The position numbers and the translations under genes are program-made. This document shows, piece by piece, positions 5,435-10,979 of a stretch of 10,979 nucleotides of DNA. The stretch comes from Nitrospinae bacterium RIFCSPLOWO2_12_FULL_45_22. Lineage in GTDB: Bacteria; 2-12-FULL-45-22. Numbering within the stretch: the first letter of the stretch is position 1; the number at the start of each line of letters is the position of its first letter. The notes under the pieces were generated by a model. It was given only the letters and a program-made list of their open reading frames with translations, did not search any database and had not been told where the DNA came from. The stretch is from positions 1-10,979 of the forward strand of contig MHDQ01000190.1 of NCBI GenBank assembly GCA_001803565.1, in the 5' to 3' direction.

Positions 5435-5887
5435 ATGCTGGAATACCTGAAATGCCCCCAGTGTGGGCAGGTGATAAAAAGTTTTAAATCGCCTACGCCT
5501 ACGGTAGATATCATCATTGAATGCGAGACCAATGACGGAAGAAAAGGGATTGTCCTTATCTATCGCAAGAACCCTCCATTAGCCTGGGCTATCCCTGGTG
5601 GCTATGTAGATTATGGCGAGACCGTGGAAGTGGCGGCAGTGAGGGAAGCCAGGGAAGAGACTTCTTTGGATGTTACTCTGATCCGGCAATTCCATACCTA
5701 TTCTGATCCGAAAAGGGACCCCCGGCAGCATAATATCAGCACAGTATTTATCGCTATTGCCCAGGGAGAACCTATGGCGGCGGATGATGCCACCGCCATA
5801 GGTATATTTACCTCCGATAATATCCCGCTGGAGTTGGCCTTTGACCATGAGCAAATCCTTGCTGACTATTTTCAGAAAAAATATTGA
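5435..5887 (+). CDS. Nudix hydrolase (ADP-ribose pyrophosphatase-like)
   Basis: The 150-residue protein contains a Nudix box at residues 56-78: G56, E62, then REAREETSL from R70 with E71, E74 and E75 as metal-binding residues. The glycine usually found near the end of the box is S77. [10 protein letters not shown] just before and within the box is typical of the group that cleaves ADP-ribose and related nucleoside diphosphates linked to another group. The substrate cannot be fixed from sequence. Residues 7-10 read CPQC, a remnant or half of a zinc ribbon often found ahead of such Nudix domains; no second cysteine pair follows. A purine-rich GTGAGGGGAG precedes the ATG. The gene stands between two ends of the miniature element family (5216-5347 and 5896-5908). 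Confidence 0.9.
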   Translation: MLEYLKCPQCGQVIKSFKSPTPTVDIIIECETNDGRKGIVLIYRKNPPLAWAIPGGYVDYGETVEVAAVREAREETSLDVTLIRQFHTYSDPKRDPRQHNISTVFIAIAQGEPMAADDATAIGIFTSDNIPLELAFDHEQILADYFQKKY

Positions 5888-5895
5888 TTCCTTAA

Positions 5896-5908
5896 ATAGC
5901 CACACCCG
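5896..5908. repeat. Lone end of the 5216-5347 miniature element family
   Basis: AATAGCCACACCC is identical to the inverse of the outer 13 bases at 5216-5228 and lies in the orientation of a right end. It starts 9 bases after the Nudix stop codon. No matching 9-bp target duplication is evident beyond it (GCTTAATTT against TTAGGATTT at the left element). Confidence 0.5.
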
Positions 5909-6022
5909 CTTAATTTGCTCTTAGCCCCTCTCTGCTAATAATCTCTAAACGTTTGCCGACGAAGCCTTTGCGCCTTATCTACCTGAGTTAAATAGGGGAG
6001 AATAGTTGCATAAAGGGCAATA

Positions 6023-8230
6023 TTACCAGGGATGAAGAGGGGTTAGTATCTCTAGCTCGGGGATAGACCAAAAATGGACGGGGTCTGAGCCGGTCTGGGT
6101 AATTTTCAAGTAACGGGCTTCCTGGGCAGGGAAATAGATTTCAAAGATAGGGTTTTTATGATGCAAAGCAAAAGAGAGTAAGGGCGGTAGTGCAGCCTTT
6201 TCTTTTTTTACTAACTTCCATACTTGTTTATCGGTTGATACCTCTAGCTTATAACCCCGGGGATAGTCAGTCACATATCTTTCCAGATGTATTCTTAAAC
6301 CACTAACAGGATGCTTTTTACCCAGGTCTACCAGAAACCAGGTCCCGGGTCTTTGTGGTACCTGCGCAGACCAGCGGGTCTTCAAAACATCATCTATAGC
6401 ATAAAAGGCATCATGGTCAAAAATGCTTCCCTCTACTTCCCATCCAATATTAACCAGGGAGATAGAGGGGACTGAAGGGGTAGGGTAAAGAACGGGGGCT
6501 AGCTCATAAATATAATCCGAACCGAATTGCTCAACTAGTGCAAGACTGCTATCCATCTCCCCTATCTGTCCCTTAATCCATTTTATCCAGTCTGGTGGAT
6601 AGGGCTGAGAATGCCAGATTATGTATCTTACCCCCAGGGACTGCAAGTCCCTGAGGAATTCTGAGCCCGGGAACAATACCATCCTGTCTTTCAAATAATA
6701 ATATAACGGGGGATAATAGCCGCTGTAGCCGTTAACCAGTTTTTTCCAGTGATAAGTGGAGTAATACATATAAGGGGTTTCATGCCAGAGATCGGTTATG
6801 GGCAACTCAATAATGGCAAAGTCCTCCTTCTGCTTTGCAAGCCAGCCATATACTGGCGGGATGCCCTCGGCATTGTTTACTGAGACCAGGTGGATAGGGC
6901 CGGAGTAGTATTCCAGGAGAATAAGGCCTGGGATCAGGCATAACAATAACTTTTTCTTTGTGTTCCCTTTTATCCTTAAAAGAATGGAAGCACCGTATCC
7001 TGCGAGGGTACTTAAGGCGAACATGGTGAAGATCCCGAACCGGGCTGGGACCCTTAACCCATCAAATCCTGGAATCAGATTATAGAGTAAGGCATATGGC
7101 CCCATGATCAAATCTTTATAGGTGGTATGGATATGGATTAAAGGGCCAAGAGAGAATAGGAAGGCGAGGAAAGCGGTAAGCAGATAATATACCATCGGGT
7201 TCCGCAAAAAAGTTATCTTTCCCTGGACAGATGAGAGGGGCAAGTGTTCGGTTAATTTGGGGTTGAGCTGTCTGCCTCGGCACATAAAACCTATGATTCC
7301 TAATACTGCCAGGCACAGGCATACCAGCCCAGGGAAAAGGGTCTTTTCTATACTATTTCCAGGATCAGCTAATATCGCTCCATATAATTTGTTCTCGGTT
7401 GATACCCGTAAATAGCTTTGAACATCGGCTGAAAAGGGGATGATCTCTTCTAGGGAGCGTTTAAATCCCCAGTCTTTTTTAAGCTTCATATAGGGGTAAA
7501 AAAGAGGGAATAATAGGCTTACTGTAATAAGAGATAAAAGGATAAAGCTCTTTATATTTTGCCAGGCAAAAAAATCTTTTTTGATATTCAGCAGGAGAAA
7601 ACAAGCGATAAATACCGTGGTGAATAGGGCGTAGTAGCCGCAAGACAGGCATTGGAGTACATAAAAGGTTATGGCCAGGATTAAATGGCGATATTTGAAC
7701 TGATTCACAAATTTATGCAGGTAGAGGAAGGCAAAAGGTAGCCATTGGATGGTCAGGAGCTGTAAGTGAGCCAGATGGGCGAAGCGATAGGGGCAGAAGG
7801 CAAATATCAGGGCAGAAATAAAAGCTGGCCAGGAATAACCTGTTAGATGCCTGACCAGTAAGAACATACCCAGGGCAGAGACAAAAAATGAGAATAGGAA
7901 GACGAAGTTATAGGCCAGGATAACATTTTTGGTGAAGAGGATAATAGGCATAGCCAATAGCGAGCTTCCTATTAAATGTTCCGAATAGGCCAGGGTCCGC
8001 TGGTGAGGATGGAATATGTTGGCATTAAATAAGTTTATGGGGTCAGTAAATATCTGGTGTACATCCCAGGCCAGTATCCAGGTGTTCAATAAGGGGTCGC
8101 CCAGATTGTCGGGTAGATGGTCGGTGAGGTGGAGGATCAAGGGATAGGTCATTAAGGCGGTTAGGAGGATGAATAATATTAATATCTTAATAGTGCCTTG
8201 GTGTCCCTTAATCCAATCTTTCAACTCCAT
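6023..8230 (-). CDS. Multi-pass membrane protein, GT-C glycosyltransferase-like, with C-terminal discoidin domain
   Basis: From the ATG at 8230 the product has 735 residues. The first two thirds hold about ten or more hydrophobic segments, beginning at residues 14-35. The first extracytoplasmic loop has acidic residues (D41 and D45 in DNLGDPLLNTWILAW), as in GT-C enzymes, which transfer sugars from lipid carriers outside the membrane. A soluble part follows (FAIIELP, then YSTYHWKKLVNGYSGYYPP and SLGVRYIIWHS). Residues from about 592 to the end form a discoidin (F5/8 type C) domain with KTRWSAQ, FLVDLGKKHPVSGLRIH and ARYLKITQTG, probably binding carbohydrate outside the cell. The start at 8230 has AAAGGA upstream; the frame could extend to a GTG at 8251, but with no ribosome binding site there. 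A paralog lies at 10005. The enzymatic role is inferred only. Confidence 0.82.
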   Translation of the reverse strand: MELKDWIKGHQGTIKILILFILLTALMTYPLILHLTDHLPDNLGDPLLNTWILAWDVHQIFTDPINLFNANIFHPHQRTLAYSEHLIGSSLLAMPIILFTKNVILAYNFVFLFSFFVSALGMFLLVRHLTGYSWPAFISALIFAFCPYRFAHLAHLQLLTIQWLPFAFLYLHKFVNQFKYRHLILAITFYVLQCLSCGYYALFTTVFIACFLLLNIKKDFFAWQNIKSFILLSLITVSLLFPLFYPYMKLKKDWGFKRSLEEIIPFSADVQSYLRVSTENKLYGAILADPGNSIEKTLFPGLVCLCLAVLGIIGFMCRGRQLNPKLTEHLPLSSVQGKITFLRNPMVYYLLTAFLAFLFSLGPLIHIHTTYKDLIMGPYALLYNLIPGFDGLRVPARFGIFTMFALSTLAGYGASILLRIKGNTKKKLLLCLIPGLILLEYYSGPIHLVSVNNAEGIPPVYGWLAKQKEDFAIIELPITDLWHETPYMYYSTYHWKKLVNGYSGYYPPLYYYLKDRMVLFPGSEFLRDLQSLGVRYIIWHSQPYPPDWIKWIKGQIGEMDSSLALVEQFGSDYIYELAPVLYPTPSVPSISLVNIGWEVEGSIFDHDAFYAIDDVLKTRWSAQVPQRPGTWFLVDLGKKHPVSGLRIHLERYVTDYPRGYKLEVSTDKQVWKLVKKEKAALPPLLSFALHHKNPIFEIYFPAQEARYLKITQTGSDPVHFWSIPELEILTPLHPW

Positions 8231-8298
8231 AGCTATCCTTTTGCCCATCACAGATTCTAAGGAACGAGTAGCGCTACCTGTAACAGTTACCGATACTT

Positions 8299-9597
8299 TT
8301 ATATATGGAGCGGCTTTATTTGGTGAATATTCTCTTCCAGGAGCGCTAGGAAGGCGGGAGGGTCTGAGGGAAGGGGTTTTGGCGTATAATCCTGTTTAAT
8401 CCTTTCTAAATATCCTGGTAGGGTGGGATATTGGCTGATTATATAATCCATATTGGGACTGAGTCCGCAGCACAGCCGGTTCAAACGCCAGTAACTCAGC
8501 AAAAAATCCCGGGCCAGCGCAATATCTTTTTGTTGCAATTGGTTATAGATAGCACATTCTTGCTCTAGCAGGCTATTTACTTTTCTTAACAAGGAGGTAT
8601 CTACGCCAGTACTCTTTTCCACTAAGGCAATGCCGATATTTTCGTTCTCATGACGAAACATAGCTCCTCGCAGGGCGCTCAAGAGGGCATCGCGGCCCAT
8701 GGAGGATAGGTGCTGCTGTCCTGCATCTTCATACATCTTTAAGCGAGATTGGATTATCTCTTCTGAATTACCTAAATTCAGGCCCAAATTTCTCCCTACC
8801 GAGATTCCCTGTTCGATGATCCTGGTCATTAATCCCCGCAAGAGCTGGTTATCTATTACTTCGCCACAGGTACAGCCAATCAGGGCCGAGACAGGGTTTA
8901 TCAAGTTGGCCAGGGTCTTATCAAAACTATCTTTCCTGAAGCTATTCTCGAACTCAGCCCTTACCTGAAGCCTTTGGGGAGGGAAGAGGGTTTTTACCCG
9001 CTGGAGGGTTTGTTCAAACTCCGGGGTCTTTTTCTCAAACCAGTTACCGATAACAATCTCACTGATACCGCTCCTTACCAGCCGTACTGGGTGGCTCCCT
9101 ATTTCCTGCAGCTCATAATCGGTCCCACCCATTATTACTACCCGGACTAATGTATTGGTAATACCCCTTGCTTTATGCCCGGCCAGGGCCTTTTCTTCCG
9201 GGGCTAATCCATTAACCAGATAGGTTATCACACTATCTGGCTTAGCAATCTCTTTAATTAGATCCTGGACCGCTGCATAATCATATGCCTTAACCGCCAC
9301 AAAAATAACCGCTCCATCGGCCAGCCCTATCTGGCCCAAGGCCATAGTGGAATAAGCCGCTACCTCACCTGGAGCCAATGTTTTCGGGTTCGCTATTATT
9401 TTACCCAATGGAATAACCGTTTTATCATCAGGATAATAGACATCTTTTTCTATGCGTAATTCCTGGGTCGTTAATGCCTTTACTGGTTGAGGTAGGTCCA
9501 GGGCCCCTAGCCGTGCCTCCGTACTATAGAGTTTGAGCATAAAATAAGAGCCAATCTGCCCACCAGCCCCTATAATGAGCAAATCAATCTTTGTCAT
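8299..9597 (-). CDS. Ketopantoate reductase-like oxidoreductase with a long C-terminal extension
   Basis: Starting at the ATG at 9597 the product has 432 residues, against about 300 for PanE. The N-terminal Rossmann motif is IIGAGGQIGS (8-17). Family features follow: VAVKAYDY with K103, YLVNGLAPEE (127-135), and FDKTLANLINPVSALIGCTCGE (226-246) holding the lysine K227 and N231 in the positions of the PanE catalytic pair. SSMGRDALLSALR with RHENEN (298-320) matches the C-terminal helical domain. PanE reduces 2-oxopantoate to pantoate with NADPH for coenzyme A synthesis, but many family members act on other 2-oxo acids, so no gene name is given. Residues from about 347 on are an added segment with two cysteines (C376, C377). 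The frame could begin at a GTG at 9636, but this lies in repeat-like DNA. It sits between two paralogous membrane protein genes. Confidence 0.85.
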   Translation of the reverse strand: MTKIDLLIIGAGGQIGSYFMLKLYSTEARLGALDLPQPVKALTTQELRIEKDVYYPDDKTVIPLGKIIANPKTLAPGEVAAYSTMALGQIGLADGAVIFVAVKAYDYAAVQDLIKEIAKPDSVITYLVNGLAPEEKALAGHKARGITNTLVRVVIMGGTDYELQEIGSHPVRLVRSGISEIVIGNWFEKKTPEFEQTLQRVKTLFPPQRLQVRAEFENSFRKDSFDKTLANLINPVSALIGCTCGEVIDNQLLRGLMTRIIEQGISVGRNLGLNLGNSEEIIQSRLKMYEDAGQQHLSSMGRDALLSALRGAMFRHENENIGIALVEKSTGVDTSLLRKVNSLLEQECAIYNQLQQKDIALARDFLLSYWRLNRLCCGLSPNMDYIISQYPTLPGYLERIKQDYTPKPLPSDPPAFLALLEENIHQIKPLHI

Positions 9598-9790
9598 TTT
9601 TCTGTTAATAAAACTCAAAAGTAGATACTTAATCACGAATTACACGAATGGACGAATGACACCAATGGCTCTTAGCATTGCCCGCAACGGTCTAACTATA
9701 TTCGTGCTATTCATACATTCCCAAAACCGCATTATTAAAATGAAAATTCCTCTAGTATCTAGTTATTTAGTTGCCACTGAAAAATGGGGT

Positions 9791-9812
9791 GTCGAGCAAG
9801 CTCGACCACTAC
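9791..9812 (-). repeat. REP-like hairpin with GTAG tag (e)
   Basis: It is base-for-base the same as hairpin (d): the palindrome GTCGAGCAAGCTCGAC followed by CACTAC. Confidence 0.65.
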
Positions 9813-9846
9813 ATGCATCATGAAAACAGTATTGCTATAGCAATAT

Positions 9847-9868
9847 GTAGCGGCAAAGCTTGCTTTGC
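9847..9868 (+). repeat. REP-like hairpin with GTAG tag (f)
   Basis: GTAG is followed by CGGCAAAGCTTGCTTTGC, with GCAAAGC/GCTTTGC arms. It faces hairpin (e) across the 14-base palindrome. Confidence 0.65.
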
Positions 9869-9948
9869 TGGTTTTTTTCAGTGGGAACTATTTAGTATAC
9901 CGAAATACGGGTAATTTTGCTATGGATGGATGGGACTTAACCAGGGCC

Positions 9949-10054
9949 ACGTCAAAGTCATCTTAGAAGTCGATTGGGTAACTCAAGGCTTTAGCCTTGA
10001 CAGATCAACCCTGAAGGGTTGAGTTACAGGGGCTGCTCAGGATCACTTTGACGT
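9949..10054. repeat. Nested hairpin repeat overlapping the 3' end of the second discoidin gene
   Basis: Outer arms ACGTCAAAGTCATC (9949-9962) and GATCACTTTGACGT (10041-10054) pair at 13 of 14 positions. Inside, GTAACTCAA (9978-9986) pairs with TTGAGTTAC (10019-10027). Two perfect 8-bp hairpins occupy the centre: TCAAGGCTTTAGCCTTGA (9983-10000) and TCAACCCTGAAGGGTTGA (10005-10022). The block looks like a complete small dispersed element. The neighbouring reading frame enters it and stops at 10005. Confidence 0.72.
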
Positions 10055-10979
10055 TACCGTGGGGGCTTAACACCTCTAGCTCGTGGATAGTCCAGCGATA
10101 TTGGTGGTTACCTGTCAGGGTAATTTTTAGATACCGGGCTTCGTGGGGCGGGAAATAAATCTCAAAGATAGGGTCTTTGGGCTGCCGGGCATAGGATAAG
10201 AGGGGTGGCAATGGGTCTCTTTCTTCTTTGACTAATTCCCAGACCGCTTTATCCGCAGATATTTCTAGTGTGTAACCCCGGGGATACTCTGCTACATCTT
10301 CTCCCAGGTGGATTCTTACGCCATTTATTAGGCACTCTTTACCGAGGTCTATCAAGAAATAACTCCCTGGCCTCTGGGGCTCGTGGGTGGACCAGTAAGT
10401 CTCCAAAATGCCATCAATGGCCTTTGGGGAATCAATACTAAATCTGTTTGCCTCGACTTGCCATTTAGCCTTATCCAGAACGGTGAAAGAATCCGGCGGA
10501 ATAGGAAAGGGGCCAGGGTCTATGGCATACACATAGTCGGTATAGAATTGCCGGACTAACCGGAGGGTGCTACCGAGCTCAGCAATCTGCGACTTTATTC
10601 GTTCCCTCTGCCCTGGGGAATAGAGATGGGAATGCCAGACCAGATACTTGACCCGGAGGGCCTGCAAGTCTCGAAGAAAATCGCGGGACGGGAAAAGGGT
10701 CGCCCTATCCCTCAAATAAAAATAATAGAGGGGTGGATAATAACCACTGTGACCATTAACCAGCTTTTTCCAATGATAAGTAGAATAGTAGGTATAGAGG
10801 GTTTCTTGCCCTGGATCGGTCATGGGGAGCTCTATGATAGCAAAATCTCCTTTTTGATTAGCGAGCCACTGATATACCGGGGGAATTTCTTTTCCTGCCT
10901 TTACCGGTGCGATAGGGATCGGTGCCGGGTAATATTCAATAAGGATTAGAGATGAAAATATAAAAAAGAACAGGCCCTT
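10005..10979 (-). CDS. Second discoidin-tailed membrane protein, paralog of the 6023-8230 gene (5' end beyond right edge)
   Basis: The frame is open through the right edge, so 324 C-terminal residues are visible; the ATG at 10823 is internal. The first visible residues are a hydrophobic segment, then EYYPAP and IPPVYQWLANQKGDFAIIEL, aligning with the last membrane segment and loop of the first paralog. STYHWKKLVNGHSGYYPPLY, FLRDLQALRVKYLVWHS and a complete discoidin domain follow (ETYWSTHEPQRPGSYFLIDL, then HLGEDVAEYPRGYTLEISAD and ARYLKITLTG). By eye the two proteins share well over half their residues. After ELEVLSP the last 18 residues are unlike the paralog and are encoded by the nested hairpin repeat. 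The product is probably a membrane enzyme acting on surface sugars, by analogy only. Confidence 0.82.
   Translation of the reverse strand, partial: KGLFFFIFSSLILIEYYPAPIPIAPVKAGKEIPPVYQWLANQKGDFAIIELPMTDPGQETLYTYYSTYHWKKLVNGHSGYYPPLYYFYLRDRATLFPSRDFLRDLQALRVKYLVWHSHLYSPGQRERIKSQIAELGSTLRLVRQFYTDYVYAIDPGPFPIPPDSFTVLDKAKWQVEANRFSIDSPKAIDGILETYWSTHEPQRPGSYFLIDLGKECLINGVRIHLGEDVAEYPRGYTLEISADKAVWELVKEERDPLPPLLSYARQPKDPIFEIYFPPHEARYLKITLTGNHQYRWTIHELEVLSPHGNVKVILSSPCNSTLQG

Larger units (their letters stand above)
9770..9888. mobile_element. TA-flanked miniature inverted-repeat element, copy 2 (119 bp)
   Basis: The ends GTTGCCACTGAAAAA and TTTTTCAGTGGGAAC are inverse at 14 of 15 positions, and TA lies on both sides (9768-9769 and 9889-9890), as in copy 1. 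It contains the same two inward-tagged REP-like hairpins. The middle differs: instead of the TTATTAGGT block it has the 14-base perfect palindrome ATTGCTATAGCAAT (9831-9844). It has no coding capacity. Confidence 0.7.
9598..10004. other. Repeat-rich spacer upstream of the ketopantoate reductase-like gene
   Basis: No gene is seen. At 9634-9705 are scattered CACGAAT/ATTCGTG words (9634-9640, 9643-9649, inverse at 9699-9705) forming a loose inverted repeat. The second TA-flanked miniature element lies at 9770-9888. A nested hairpin repeat begins at 9949 and continues into the next gene. The promoter of the oxidoreductase gene should be here but could not be identified. Confidence 0.65.

Noticed and set aside
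8231-8251. Longer start (GTG at 8251) for the discoidin membrane protein
   Set aside because: No ribosome binding site precedes it, while AAAGGA stands at a good distance before the ATG at 8230.
8268-8289. Small palindromes GTAGCGCTAC and GTAACAGTTAC between two genes as an operator
   Set aside because: They are short, differ from each other, and have no second matching site; chance cannot be excluded.
9598-9636. Longer start (GTG at 9636) for the ketopantoate reductase-like gene
   Set aside because: The extra 13 codons lie partly in CACGAAT repeat DNA, and the Rossmann motif normally begins within the first few residues, as it does from 9597.
10821-10823. ATG at 10823 as the start of the second discoidin protein
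   Set aside because: The frame is open to the right edge and the upstream residues align with the paralog, so this methionine is internal.

Overview
The window is bacterial chromosomal DNA with ordinary housekeeping genes, separated by intergenic stretches full of small inverted-repeat elements. The folD-xseA-xseB order, the pair of large membrane proteins with discoidin tails, and the repeats suggest an uncultured environmental bacterium, perhaps from a candidate phylum. This placement is a guess. There are no rRNA or tRNA genes to anchor it, and I see no CRISPR array.

Left end (1-728): this looks like part of an integron gene-cassette array on the minus strand. A 177-codon gene for a small membrane-anchored protein (166-699) ends 4 bases before an attC-like site (83-161). 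The site has a 17-bp stem with three single extrahelical bases and AAC/GTT ends. The gene starts 23 bases after a G^TTCGAT junction at 722-728, which is exactly complementary to the attC R' box. Immediately beyond the attC, with its own ribosome binding site, a second cassette gene runs off the left edge. No integrase is present. A 316-base AT-rich gap separates the cassette from the next gene.

1045-3591 (minus strand): folD, xseA and xseB form a tight operon with overlaps of 19 and 20 bases. FolD makes one-carbon folate intermediates; XseA and XseB are the two subunits of exodeoxyribonuclease VII. This FolD lacks several residues normally conserved in the active site and NADP site.

3592-5887 (plus strand genes): a zinc-dependent medium-chain dehydrogenase (4018-5064) and a Nudix hydrolase (5435-5887) each sit behind a repeat-rich spacer. 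The spacers hold REP-like hairpins with a GTAG tag, a TA-flanked miniature element, and a 132-bp miniature element with 20-bp terminal inverted repeats and a perfect 9-bp target duplication.

6023-10979 (minus strand): two paralogous proteins with C-terminal discoidin domains flank a long ketopantoate-reductase-like oxidoreductase. The first paralog (to 8230) is a complete multi-pass membrane protein resembling GT-C glycosyltransferases; the second is cut by the right edge. The 3' end of the second paralog has been rewritten by a nested-hairpin repeat that supplies its last codons and stop. The most interesting features are the cassette array without integrase, the REP-like hairpins in two opposite arrangements, and the altered FolD.
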